Source: Parietichytrium sp. I65-24A (lineage: Eukaryota; Sar; Bigyra; Thraustochytrida; Thraustochytriidae). From it: 64,000 nucleotides of DNA. This document shows, one piece after another, positions 1 to 10,119 of the stretch. Location: positions 1 to 64,000 of the forward strand of contig BLSF01000049.1 in assembly GCA_012862575.1 (NCBI GenBank). Reading direction: 5' to 3'. Every line of letters starts with the position of its first letter. Positions within the stretch are counted from its first letter, which is position 1. The notes below the pieces were generated by a model. It saw only the letters and a list, made by a program, of their open reading frames with translations, was not told the DNA's origin and searched no databases. The translations under genes were made by a program, and so were the position numbers.

Positions 1-1
1 T

Positions 2-124
2 GATATCTCCACGAGGGCGAGTAAGGAGGTTGAGAATGGTCTAAAGTCTATTCTCGTCGGGTTCCACGACTCGATTGATTTCGAGTTTCTGCCGCCCGAA
101 CTCGCAAGCTTTTTGCGAAACTAA
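2..124 (+). CDS. 3' end of a plus-strand gene (partial, unknown)
   Basis: From base 2 one plus-strand frame stays open for 40 codons and ends at TAA (122-124), with protein-like composition and a C-terminus rich in Phe, Leu and Pro (ending PPELASFLRN). The other two frames are closed or less protein-like. I read it as the last exon of a gene that starts left of the window. The piece is too short to assign a family. A chance open frame of this length cannot be excluded. Confidence 0.4.
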   Translation, partial: DISTRASKEVENGLKSILVGFHDSIDFEFLPPELASFLRN

Positions 125-198
125 AAGAAAGGAAATTATTTTAATTTAGAAAAAATAATAAAAAATAAAAATCATTTGCTCATGTGAGCCCTTCTCCC

Positions 199-987
199 CT
201 ACGAGAACATCACCAGGAAGAATGCCCCGGAGCCCATGCCAGTGGACACGAGGTACACCGTGTCCGCGGAGGTGATGTAAACCTCTTGTTGCCCGGCGAA
301 TCCAATGACCATCATGATGACGCTTGCGATGACGGAGAGTGGAATGACTGCCTTGCGGACGTTGCGCTCCAGCGACCCGAGTCGTTTTCGTATACACGCA
401 TGCTGGAGGGCATGTATCCGGTCGGAGCAGTCCATGTCTGAGAGGCAGTACTTGCCGTGATACTCCTTCGGCACATCTGGGTTCTTAGTGTCGCATTTCT
501 TCATTCACACGTGAGCGAGCAAAGTGTTGCAATACGAAAGCTACTGCTGCAAATGACAGGAGGAAGATAGCCCATGCATGGATTGCCTTTGGCCCAAAGA
601 AAGGGATCGTGTATTGATGTCCAATCCCGGTGAACAGGTTTACGCTCAGCATCATCCCAACGACGAACGATGTGAAGCATGAATACAGCATGTCACTTAG
701 ATTGAAGAACTCGCGTCTTTTTCCACATGGAGTCCGAAGTCAGTCTTCTCACAAGCATGTACTAAAAGAACAAACTGAAACTGAAACTCACTTGCTCGTT
801 ATGATGGCGTCCTTGATTGGGTCTTGCTTCCCTTCGGTCATCATAGGAGCACACTCAAGCTATCTCCAAGCGAGCCCATGGCCGCATTGGCCATCATCCG
901 CCGACGTTGCACGTGAAAACGAGTGTTGGCGTCATACACCGGGTCGCCGTCACCAGCAAATTCGCCCGAGGACTTTAAACCGCTCAT
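199..987 (-). CDS. Four-span membrane protein, frame apparently broken twice
   Basis: On the minus strand three adjacent frames read as one protein. The N-terminal part starts at ATG 987 (MSGLKSSGEF). It must shift by one base near 850-860 to reach the frame containing ATG 844. That frame has an intron, donor GTGAGT at 791 and acceptor AG at 696, joined in phase 2. It then encodes two hydrophobic spans (about 560-690 and 490-560). After about base 490 a second one-base shift leads into a 101-codon frame ending at 199 with two more hydrophobic spans. An N at base 1063 just upstream suggests weak sequence here, so single-base errors are likelier than a pseudogene. The sum would be roughly 240 residues with four spans and a Cys-containing hydrophilic loop between spans 2 and 3. 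The family is unknown. It resembles the four-span gene at 4951-5855 only in topology. Confidence 0.45.
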
Positions 988-1290
988 TGTATTTTTCAAC
1001 GGCGTTTGGCCACCGGTGTCGCCATACGTCTCTCCAACATCGCGCGCGTCGACTGCGCGGCCNACTAGTTTCACCGAACTCACATTCGAAACTCTATACA
1101 TTTCATACAGTTCATACGAGTTTCCAAGAACATCGGAACAGCTCCCCTGTGTTCGGGGGGAAAGCCTTGGAAGCGGTACCCTTCTCGATGTCAAGAAGAT
1201 TTGGAGCTGGGTTGTTGGGTTGTCTGGGTTGGGTAGGTTGGGTTTGGGTTTGGGTTCTGGGTTTGTTTTGTTTTTCCTATCTTGGGAATT

Positions 1291-1367
1291 CACCATTTCA
1301 CCATTTCAACATTTCACCATTTCAACATTTCACCATTCCACCATTTCACCATTTCACCATTCCACCA
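1291..1367. repeat. Tandem repeat of about 10 bases, CACCATTT/CAACATTT type
   Basis: About eight imperfect copies of CACCATTTCA and CAACATTTCA in a row, with occasional CACCATTCCA variants. It is noncoding and lies between two divergent genes. Confidence 0.85.
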
Positions 1368-1587
1368 GCTCACATCCACCCGACCACTTCGCGCACTTCG
1401 CGCTCTCAGGCTACTAGTCACCGTCCTGCTCAACGGACTACAACTGTTGACATCAAAACGCAACAAATGCAAAGGCAACTTACTTTTTTCAACTTGAACT
1501 AATTACTCCAAGCAAGCAAGCAAAGCAAACAAGCAAACAAGCGAGCAGCAAGAGCAGCACACAGGGAGACATAGACAGAGACACAGA

Positions 1588-1593
1588 CAGACA

Positions 1594-1637
<44 letters not shown>
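1588..1637 (+). repeat. (AC)n(AG)n microsatellite in the 5' leader
   Basis: A run of AC dinucleotides passes directly into a run of AG dinucleotides that ends six bases before ATG 1643. Similar purine tracts precede many genes in this window. Confidence 0.9.
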
Positions 1638-1641
<4 letters not shown>

Positions 1642-1642
1642 T

Positions 1643-2875
1643 ATGCAGCCGGAGCAGCTGAAAGAAGTGCTTGGCGGCCGTCCCTCAGCGGCTTCTCTCC
1701 GTCGTGCGCTCGATCCCTCAGCATGTCTGGACCTTCACAAGCCTCTGCCGGCCGGTGGCGCGGCCGGCGAGGACGTGCGCGCGTACACTTCCGCGTGCGC
1801 GAGGACGCTCTCGCGCGACAGATGCGCAGGCGGCATCCTCGTCGCCGGCGCGGGCTCCCTTCCGCGACAAGATGGCGCGCTGGGAACGGCAGGGGGAGAT
1901 CACCTCGATGAGACGCGCGAGCGAGCGGAGATGGCGCAGAAAGCATTGCGAGCGTTTGTGGGGGCAGCAGGCGGCGTGCGCGAGGCGCCGGCGATTCGAG
2001 GTCTCGCGGCGGAGAACCTGCGGCTGCTCCGCGGGAACGACGGGCGACTGCGAGCGCACAAGGTGCTGGCATGCGCGGACAGGGCGCTGGGAGCGCGACA
2101 GGGCATGGTGCTGGTGCTGGCCTTCGCGCAGAGCGAAGAGAAAGAGCTCGTGCAGATGGAAGACGACGGGAGAAGGTGCCTGGCTCTGCTCCAGGTCGGC
2201 GACTGCGCAACCAGGCGCGAGATGTACGACAGGATCGTGAGCAAGGTCGCTGCCTGGTGGACGGGCATGCGCGCCTGCGTGTACTTTGAGTGCGCAATGA
2301 ACGAAGGCGGAAATGCCATGCCAGTGCTTTGCCCGGTGTGCCTGCGCAAATTGAGCCTCGCAGGAACCGGCGCAGAGTTTGACGTAGTCGGCAGGTACAG
2401 ATCCCTTTTCGAGTTTTGCATGGAGTACAAGTTCAACGATCTGGCGCAGTGGTACGCCGAAAGGCTTGCAACGATCGGGTCGTATGAATGCTTGGATAAA
2501 TGGGAGTCTTTTTCTTGCGAGGAGAGCGGGGGTTTGGATCAGCATATTTATGAAGCAGTCCCAGCGGAGCGACCGGCCCAAGGTTCGGGCTCGCCCTTCG
2601 AATCCACCACAAAGACTCACCAACAGCTGCGCGAACCTCAGTACCGGCACACAGACACGACTCACCATCAAGCACACAAAACGCAACACGCACAGCCAGG
2701 TACCTCTAAAATAACACGGCGAATTGAGGGGCACACATTTATGCCGCACCAAATGCAATTTGAGGAACGGCCAGCTTTACCTGTCGAAGATCGTCGCCGA
2801 ATGAGCGCCTCTTTAGCAAGCTTGAAGTCAAAGATGGGCAAATCGTCAAACGGCAAGGCACCAGTCTTCGGATAA
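1643..2875 (+). CDS. Archaemetzincin-like protein lacking the HExxH zinc helix
   Basis: An uninterrupted 410-residue frame. Residues 212-233 carry the archaemetzincin structural-zinc cysteines: C212-x4-C217-x-M219, then CPVC at 230-233 followed by LRKL, and after that the family's FDVVxRYRSL block. In known archaemetzincins the stretch just before the first cysteine is HExxHxxGxxHC. Here residues 200-212 read about KVAAWWTGMRAC, so all three zinc-binding His and the catalytic Glu are absent although the flanks are recognisable. The spacing between the second cysteine pair and CPVC is also shorter than usual. The N-terminal half (Ala/Arg rich) and a His/Gln-rich C-terminal tail are not familiar to me. 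Family membership is inferred from motifs. The protein should have no metalloprotease activity unless a sequence error removed about seven codons. ATG 1643 follows a CA/GA tract. Confidence 0.7.
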   Translation: MQPEQLKEVLGGRPSAASLRRALDPSACLDLHKPLPAGGAAGEDVRAYTSACARTLSRDRCAGGILVAGAGSLPRQDGALGTAGGDHLDETRERAEMAQKALRAFVGAAGGVREAPAIRGLAAENLRLLRGNDGRLRAHKVLACADRALGARQGMVLVLAFAQSEEKELVQMEDDGRRCLALLQVGDCATRREMYDRIVSKVAAWWTGMRACVYFECAMNEGGNAMPVLCPVCLRKLSLAGTGAEFDVVGRYRSLFEFCMEYKFNDLAQWYAERLATIGSYECLDKWESFSCEESGGLDQHIYEAVPAERPAQGSGSPFESTTKTHQQLREPQYRHTDTTHHQAHKTQHAQPGTSKITRRIEGHTFMPHQMQFEERPALPVEDRRRMSASLASLKSKMGKSSNGKAPVFG

Positions 2876-3140
2876 TCGTGCTCAAGTTCGGTCGGCTCGC
2901 AGCCAAGTCCGCCTCAGTGAAAAAGAAAAGGATGGAAATGAATATCCGCAAATGCAAATGTGTATGTATTGTAAATAAGACCTAGTACAACAAGTGAAAT
3001 TCCTTGTGCGATGATATACATTTTACAACTCTAGAGCTCTAATTACTAGCTACGACACAAACAATTCAGTTTCCCTGACGTCTCAGTCCATGCACATCAC
3101 GAGGGAGGAAGTAAACCTCGCTTTGCCTTGCCTTGCCTTT

Positions 3141-3984
3141 TCAAGGGGCTGCAGATGCAAGAAAATCAAGAATCGGGCTCAGTGCCTCACCGCCCTTCTT
3201 TACAGAAATACTGCAGAGCTCGACATCGCAAGCTGCATCATTCTCAAAAGTAAAAGGGTGGTCGATCGTCCCCAAGACAATCTCTGCGCCCTCCTCGCCC
3301 TCAGTGATGAGAGAGTGGCGCGTAACTTTAAGGCTGTCGAGCGCTTTCTCAAGCAGAGCCTTAATCTCGGTTGTAGAAATGGCACCTTTAGCGTCACTCT
3401 TGTTGCAGGCGATCAGCATCGGCGGCTCAAAATTAGCCCGAATGCACTCCACAAATACGTCATACAGTAGCTCAGCGATCTCGGTCACTACAGAGTTGGA
3501 GCAGTCAGTGGCATCCACGACAAAGATGATGCACGCGGCGCGCTTAATCACATCCGGCAACCCCGACCTCAAGCGTGCATGTCCCGGGAAGTCAATCACC
3601 GTCCTCTCCTTGGGCTCCGTCGCATCATCGAACGCGATCGCAAACTTTTTCTCATTCGCCTCTAGCGATGTCATGCACTCCGGAAACTTATCGTCAAACC
3701 TATACATCCGCCACTCACTCACTCACCGTTAGTCACCACAACAACAACTACAACAACAACTCTGCACTTTCTCTACACCTTCCCACCGCACTTTTTCACC
3801 TCACCGCCACTTACATTCTGTAAAACAAAGTTGTTTTCCCACTACCCGTATGCCCCAGCATTACCACGGCGTCCCCCGCTTTCCGCGCACCAGCCGACCC
3901 AGCACCGCGCACCACAAAAAGCAGAATGAAGGCCGCGATCGCGGCTAGCGCAGTGCCCAGCACCGCCACCCAATAGTCCTCCAT
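3141..3984 (-). CDS. SRPRB: Signal recognition particle receptor subunit beta
   Basis: Two exons, 3984-3815 and 3699-3141. The intron 3700-3814 has donor GTAAG and acceptor TATAG and joins in phase 2, giving about 242 residues. Exon 1 starts MEDYWVAV, has one membrane span (about residues 5-28) and ends in a P-loop, GHTGSGKTTLF, so the intron lies just after G1. Exon 2 carries the TSLEANE switch region, DFPGHARLR (G3), CNKSDAK (G4) and a C-terminal Ser-rich G5 region. This is the membrane-anchored small GTPase that holds SR-alpha at the ER and helps dock ribosome-SRP complexes. The length fits the family. The 5' leader (about 3985-4036) is purine-rich on the coding strand. An upstream in-frame extension exists but MED is the natural start. 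The exact acceptor is inferred from phase. Confidence 0.9.
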
Positions 3985-4380
3985 AGCTCTCTCTCTCTTT
4001 CCTTTTTTCCTCTCTCGTACTTTCTTTTCTCTCTCGCGAGCGATCAAATTGAACTTTACCCTATACAAAGTGATAGGTGTGCTCGGGGACCCCTGAGTAC
4101 ATGTACTCGGGAGTTTGCGAGTACGGTACAGTGCTCTACTCACACACTGTCATCCAACGTGGCAAGATTCCTATTCCGTTTCTACTCAAACGAATAGCCG
4201 ATTGCACTTACTCGAACGCTTGACGACCGAATACGAAACGTTGTATCTAACTCCTATTACAGTTCTAGACAACTTTGTAGCGAGAAGCAATACGATAAAC
4301 CTGTGGTACTAACTCAGTTCTCGGTTCTCCGGTTCCTCAGATAAATAAAGAACTAGAATAGAAGATTGGTAGCCCAAGCA

Positions 4381-4457
4381 TTCTGAATTCTGAATTCTGA
4401 TTCTGAATTCTGAATTCTGAATTCTGAATTCTGAATTCTGAATTCCGAATTCTGGTT
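4381..4457. repeat. (CTGAATT)n array
   Basis: About ten copies of the heptamer CTGAATT, one broken by a CTGATT variant and one by a CCGAATT variant. Shorter copies of the same array occur at 18278-18297 and 34276-34295. Confidence 0.9.
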
Positions 4458-4786
4458 CTCTGCAACACTATAGTAGTCCACGTAGACACCAGCTACCTAG
4501 TCACTTTTACGTCACTTACAGTGAGTATTAGTATCGGTACTAGTACAAGCAGATCTCCCCGGTTCCCCGGTTCCCTGGAGGAGAACCCAACACCGATCCC
4601 CCCATCCCGATTGCACGGTGCAACAATGTGCGACAATGTCAATCTATGAACCCAAAAGAAAGAGAGGTAGTCTCACTGAACGCCTACGGAAAGAAGAAGA
4701 AAGCAGCTGCGGGTGGCGCAAGGACACACTGTGCGGCGCACGGTGGACGGTGGAGCTCCTCTCTAAGTGGCAAAGCGACAAAGACA

Positions 4787-4787
4787 G

Positions 4788-4828
<41 letters not shown>

Positions 4829-4829
4829 T
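4787..4829 (+). repeat. (AC)n(AG)n microsatellite
   Basis: Same AC-then-AG composition as the tract at 1588-1637. It lies about 120 bases upstream of ATG 4951 on the same strand. Confidence 0.9.
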
Positions 4830-4950
4830 AGTGAGAAGACAGGGAAACTGGCAAGCCATCGACTGGCGAAAAGGGGATCAGTGGAATTGGGAAAGAGGGG
4901 ACTAGGGAGGGAGTGCTGCGTGTCGCAGGCTGGAGAGAAAGGGGAAGAGG

Positions 4951-5855
4951 ATGTTTGCGCACACGCCCGACGTGCTGGTGTGGCGGCTGAGGGTGCTGTC
5001 GGTGGTGCTGGTGTGCATCCAAGGCGTGAGCTTCTTCGTGCCCTGGGCCAGGGTTCTGGTACGTGTGAAGCTCGGGTGGATGGCGAGTTTGGTGGGTTGA
5101 GAGCGTGCTGCGGACGAGCGCGGCGGCTGGACGACGGTTTGTATGATTGGCGCTGTTGACGAGGGGACTGACCGCAAGGGTGTTTTGCTGTGTGTGAATC
5201 GATCTTGTCGAATGCAGATGCCGGCGCTGATTCCATCTTTGCAAGGGATTGAAAAGAACCACGCTGATGTCGGACTTGTAAGTTTTCACTCTCTGGATAC
5301 TACACGGAGAGGGATTTGTTCAATTTGCTAATTAACCCATGGTTTCTCTCGCAGGTGCGGTGTATGGACGGCAGCCTATGCGATGCATTAAACGCCGTGT
5401 ACAGCGGAAAGAATGGCGACTCCTTGCCGCCATGGATGAAGGGCCCGTTCGAAGACGAGATGAAAGACTCGGCCATATACACTGCGAATGTGACCACGAT
5501 CTGCATCATCTTTGCCTGCGTCATGTGCATAGTGGGTTCCGAGGTATTTTGGCTTCGCGGATCGTCCCCAATTCTACGCGGGCTGGACTGCAGAGTCTTG
5601 CTAACACTCGCAAGCTGCATCTTGTGCATTCTCGGGGCGGTCATGTACATGGCGCTGATCCATCATGCTTTGAACGGCGGAGTCTTCTTGCTAGGCTGGT
5701 ACCTAAACTTTTTCGGCGGCGTGGTCTCTCTGATGTACTGCATTTACCTCTTGGTCTCTATTGACGAGTTTGAAGAAGACCCAAATTTGCCAATGTCTCA
5801 TCAGCAGACTTATGTGGTCACCAAAGGTGGGTATGGCAGCTTTCCATACAAATAA
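4951..5855 (+). CDS. Four-span membrane protein (unknown family)
   Basis: Two exons, 4951-5058 and 5355-5855. The intron 5059-5354 has donor GTACGT and acceptor TTTCTCTCGCAG and joins in phase 0. Exon 1 supplies the start (MFAHTPDVLV) and the first span, ending WARVL; exon 2 continues VRCMDGSLCDAL. The protein is 202 residues with four hydrophobic segments at about 14-33, 75-97, 107-131 and 141-165. A hydrophilic loop with two Cys (CMDGSLC) lies between spans 1 and 2, and the cytosolic-looking tail ends GGYGSFPYK. The topology recalls claudin/PMP22/tetraspanin-type proteins, but I see no diagnostic motif and give no function. The second exon alone could be mistaken for a complete gene. Confidence 0.75.
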
Positions 5856-6430
5856 ACCTCGTGGCCCGTCCAAAAGGGAACCGGCACCACAACCTCGGTG
5901 GATCGATGGCGTTGCCAAGAGCCGGCCGAATCCCGCTTTTCCTATTTATAAACACACCGCCATAACTATGCAGCCATCTGCTTACTTCGCGGCCTCTGAT
6001 CTTCCATGGTGGACCTTTGGGAGCATCTTGTTATCAAGCCGTAATCGACACTCGACTACTCGCAGTGAGGAAGTTCGTTCTCAAGTATAAGTGTTTTTTT
6101 TAAAGACTTTATAAAACCTGAACCGTCTCCTACTTTGCCTTCACTGTCTAATTTTGGATGTTGTGATTTCAAAAGACCAACAACATGAAGAAGAGTTGGT
6201 GCACCTTAAGACGCTTCATTTTTTAAAACTTGAGATGCCAAGTCCGCCCGCCAAGCCAAAACACGTTTCACCTCGCTCGCTCATGAGTATAATGTATTGT
6301 ATTTTAATATGAAAGAAAAAACGTAAAACCTGGGTCGTCTATTGCTTTGCCTTCACAGTCTTATTTGGGAGCTTTCAATTAATTCTAAAACGACAAACAA
6401 AATATACCCAAAGCAAGAGCGATTGGTACT
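5856..6430. other. Intergenic with COG4 3'-end relic
   Basis: Region between convergent gene ends. Its right half contains a decayed second copy of the COG4 3' end (6113-6285). I see nothing else. Confidence 0.6.
6113..6285 (-). pseudogene. Degenerate duplicate of the COG4 3' end
   Basis: Bases 6113-6285 repeat, with drift, bases 6325-6515, which are the 3' UTR and last codons of COG4. Shared blocks include AAAACCTG, TTTGCCTTCAC, CACCTTxAGACGCTT, AGTCxGCCCG, GCCAAxACACGxTTCACCT. On the minus strand the relic still reads SEVKRVLAWRADL before a displaced stop, against EVKRVLALRADF in the gene. It is a partial tandem duplication fossil with no start or upstream exon. Confidence 0.75.
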
Positions 6431-8922
6431 TTACACCTTGAGACGCTTGATATCCTCAGATTTGAAGTCTGCCCGCAGAGCCAAGACACGCTTCACCTCT
6501 TTGCTAGCGAGGCCCGAGGCGCTCTCCACGTACACATCGTGCAGATCCTCCACTCTGTCCAGGTTTAAGAGGTCGGCTATCTGCTGGAGGCGCTTAAACA
6601 ATGTTTTCGTTTGGTTTCCGCATCTGGACTCAAAGAAGCGTAATACTTGTCGTAGCTGCTTGTCAAGGATGAGCGCACCAAATTGTGAAAACTTTTTGCG
6701 CACGACTGCATGTTCCATGGACTCTGCCAAGGCTGCAGCCATGACAATGGACATCTGAAAAGAATTGGTGGTGTCTAGTTTGGCGGTGCACTCTTCCAAA
6801 AGCCCGTACGCGAGTTGGAGGAGGTCCTGCATGAGCTGATCGGTGGAGCTGTCGCGGAGGGAGTTGTATTCTTCATAACTAATTTCGTATCGAACTGAAG
6901 GCGAGCCTAGGTTGGAGGCAATGTGGTCGCGGACCTTGGCCTTGAATGAAGTGGCCAGCCTCTCGAGTCCTTGTGTAAGAGTCCGCCGAAAGCCCTCGGC
7001 GATCTCCATGAGACCATCCGCGCAGTTCTTCACCATGTGGCGCTTTCGCTCGTCCTGAAGGCTCTCTGCGTACTGCTCAAGGTCCACGCGCAACTTGTTA
7101 GTGTAAATAATGCAAAGGCTCGCACTGTTGAGCATGGTCTCGGGGGTCTTGAGCACATCATCGGCGTGCTTCTCACCGTCGCCTTTGCCAGCTGCGGTGG
7201 CGGCGCTTCGTGCAGGAGACGCGGTCAAAGCTTGGGCTTGAGACAGGGCAGCGGCGCGTAGCTTGCCAAACTGCTCCTGGCCTTGGGCGCTGAGGCTGCC
7301 AGAATACTCCTTGATCGAAAGCATGCGGTGCTCCCAGAACGGCACGAGCATATCTTCAAGGACCTTGACGGTATTGTTGACAACTGCGCAGGCACTTTCC
7401 ACGTGGTTGGTGGTTTTGCCGCGGTCGATGCACTGTTCGATGACGAAGAAGGAATAGTCCACCACTGTGGATACCAACACCTGCTTGGAGCTTGGCGCAA
7501 CGGTGTGGTCTTCCGAGCCGTTGGCGTCGACGCCATTTCCCACCATTCCTTCTGTCGGGGTGCTGAGGCGATTAAAGACACTCTCCTGATCCATGGCCAC
7601 GCGAAGAGCTAAAGTCATGTACACGTCCTCCAGAATGGTGTAGTAACCGGCAAGCTCCTGCACGACTGTCTTGAAACCGCACTGAAGTTGCAAGTTCACA
7701 GAGCTCGCCTCCAGGCTGGCACACCTAGCACGGATGAAAGAGTTGTAGGTCTCCGTGTGCGCCAGAGACAGCGCCATGTCGTCCAACAGCACGCGCAGAG
7801 CCTCAAGCGCTTCGGACTCGGACGCGTCGGAGGGCCAGCTACCGCCAAGCGCCATGGCTTCGCCTAACTTGGCGTGCTTTTGGGACACCATTTTGACCTT
7901 CTCTTCAATGCGGTTCTTGCTGAGGAACAGCTCGAGTATTCTGGTGATGAGCTTGTCACACTCTGAGTGAATGGAGGTAAGAACCAGCGCGCGGAGCTCG
8001 GGCTCTGGGGAGACGTTCTTCTTCACCATGGCGGCAGTTCTCTGGATGCAAGCCGCGCCTTGGTTGATCGGGTAACTGAGCAGCGTCAAAAAGGTCTTCT
8101 GCTCCTCCTGAGCGCCACCGTTGTCGCCGGATACATCCCCGACGCCGTACTCGTAGCCGCCATTGGACGAGGATTGCAGTTGCGCCATCGTGAGCTCGAT
8201 CTCCATCTCCACATCGCGACGCAGCCTTTCCCCGCGGTACTGCAGCATTCGCGAGACACCCTCGCGCGCCTGGCCGAGCTTGCCAAATATGCGGCACGCC
8301 GTGACGATCTTGTCCTCCGCGTGCTCCTCGATCGCCTGCCCCAGCTCTTGCAGCGCCGCCTGCGCCACGCTCTCCTCGCACGTCTCAAACTCTGCATCCA
8401 CCGCCTCGTCCTCCTCCCACCGCGCCTGGCCCGCGTTCCGCCCCTCGCTCTCCGTCTGCTCCTTTTGCTCCTTCTGCTCCTTTTGCGCGCCGCCGCGCAC
8501 GCCCGTGCGGTATCTGTGCACAAACTGCGCGGCCGCCTCCACGTCGCCGGCCGCCATGCTCTCCTTGACCCCCTTCACGCACGCGCGCAGCTCCAGCAGC
8601 CGCTTCACCTTGCCCAGCGCCTGCAGCGCGCGCGACCGCGCCAGGTCGATCTCGCGCACGCGCCTGCTCACCACGTCCGCCATCTGCCGCGTCTCCGCGA
8701 TGCGCACCTCCACGCGCCCGGCCCCGCCACCGCGTACCCCGCACCCACACCTGTGGGGCTGCTACCTGTGGGGCTCCCCGCGGACGTGCGCGCGGCCTGG
8801 GCGCGGAGGGCGCTCTCCCGCGCGCCGGCGTCCTGCAGGGCGCGCTCGAGCGCCGCGCCGTCGCTACCGAGACGCACCACCGACTCGAGCACGCGCGCGC
8901 GCCGACTCTCCGAGGACACCAT
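6431..8922 (-). CDS. COG4: Conserved oligomeric Golgi complex subunit 4
   Basis: COG4 is a lobe-A subunit of the COG tether that captures retrograde intra-Golgi vesicles. The long frame 8713-6431 (760 codons) aligns by eye along its length with COG4. It includes the conserved start of the helical region (VSRRVREIDLARSRALQAL), HRY, and a C-terminus VLALRADFKSEDIKRL nearly identical to the family. The long frame has no ATG near its 5' end. ATG 8922 (MVSSESRRAR) opens another frame encoding a plausible N-terminal coiled coil. A one-base shift or a very short intron must join the two between about 8700 and 8775 in GC-rich DNA, where a CCCCACAGGT block is repeated 15 bases apart. The total is about 820-840 residues, near the usual COG4 length. 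A Gln/Glu/Lys repeat (KEQKEQKEQ) near residue 145 is a local insertion. A CT tract (GA on the coding strand) lies upstream. Confidence 0.92.
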
Positions 8923-10119
8923 ATTGCTTGTGAGGACGGTCGCACGTATGTTACGTACGTTACGTATGTATGTATGTATGTTGTATCTCTCCCTCTCTAA
9001 CTCTTTAACTTACTCTCTCTCTCTCTCTCTCTCTCTCTTTGAGTGTGTGTGTGCGTACAAACACTTCGCTGTCCCTTGCTGTTCCTGGCTGTTCCTCACT
9101 GTTTCCCTCCGAGTGGGCGCGCCTGTCCGCGGTGGCAGTCCGCGGTGTGTTGGGGTCTCCTCACTCGCGATGCGATGCGATCCGATGCGATGGAGGCGTT
9201 CAGGAGGGTGTGTGTGGGTTCTTGGGGGTTCTTGAGAGAAGAACCCAAAGGGAGGCGGGACCCTCAGATGAAAATCGAACGGAGCGGGAGCATGAGAGCG
9301 CGAGCCGCGCGCGCTAGCGTGTACGGTGTCGTCGCGGACGTCGGAAGGAATGGCGGATGCTCGTCTATTTAGCTCCTTTGCGTTCACGTTCGCATTCGCG
9401 CTCGCACGCGTACTTGTGCGATATTGACTATGAGTTCGTGCTTCATTGATTTGGAACAGATGGAACCAACTTTGTTCTATCATAGAAGAAATTACCGGTA
9501 TCGATCGGATAGCATTGTGTAAGAAATGTGAATACATCGCGAAGTCTTAGCTGCATCGCAGATCAGTGAGCCGGTCATAATCTTCTTCCTTCGAATGTAA
9601 TCTTTTGCCTTAATTTTTATAACATTTCAAGAGTCAAACGTCCTGCAGTCTCTTGTCTTGTTGTAAGCGTTGTCATTGGTGTTGAAAGTGAGCCTTCAGA
9701 ATGCAGAACAAAAAAGTCAGAAAGAAAGCAGGAGAGAGAACTAGCGAAACATTCACCCACTGCAAGGAACAACCGCGAACAATCACAACCCTTGCCCCAA
9801 CAGGTTTAGGGTTCGCGCCAATACGCTACACCCCTCCCACCCGAAACACTAGGGAAACTTCCTCGCTGTTCTTCTGCAGACACTTGCAGCCCTATGCGGA
9901 GCCTACCCACAGCTACCAACGCGAGGATCATGATTTTAAACCCTTCCGCCCGCCGTGCACCCTGTCACACAGTAAACCTGGCGCGCTTGGCTTAAATAAA
10001 CACATCACAGGGCACGGAGCCAGACAGAGAGAGAGAGAGGCAAGACAGAAAGAAAAGTACTTCGCGACGACAACCAGACAGACAGGCAACAGACAAAAGA
10101 AAGAAAGAAAGAAAGAAAG
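8923..10119. other. Intergenic region between divergent genes
   Basis: Divergent promoter region of COG4 and the ATPase-inhibitor-like gene. It holds a GTATGTAT run (8962-8985), a (CT)n tract (9013-9038), a short GA run (10024-10040) and an AAAG run (10098-10119) that touches the next start codon. A frame opening at 9701 is Lys/Thr/Pro rich and probably not a gene. Confidence 0.6.
9013..9038 (-). repeat. (CT)n tract, GA on the coding strand of COG4
   Basis: Perfect CT dinucleotide run about 90 bases upstream of the COG4 start, followed by TG dinucleotides. Confidence 0.9.

Larger units (their letters stand above)
988..1642. other. Intergenic, promoter side of two divergent genes
   Basis: Holds the 5' flanks of the minus-strand membrane protein and the plus-strand archaemetzincin-like gene. 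It contains an N at 1063, a T-rich tandem repeat at 1291-1367 and a CA/GA microsatellite that ends just before ATG 1643. Open frames here are repeat-driven. Confidence 0.6.
3985..4950. other. Intergenic region between divergent genes
   Basis: Divergent promoter region of SRP receptor beta and the four-span gene at 4951. It contains the CTGAATT array (4381-4457), the palindrome-like GTATCGGTAC near 4528 and a CA/GA microsatellite (4787-4829). Open frames here are low complexity. Confidence 0.6.

Noticed and set aside
1288-1640. Tandem repeats considered as a CRISPR array
   Set aside because: The units are 2-10 bases without spacers: microsatellites in a eukaryotic genome.
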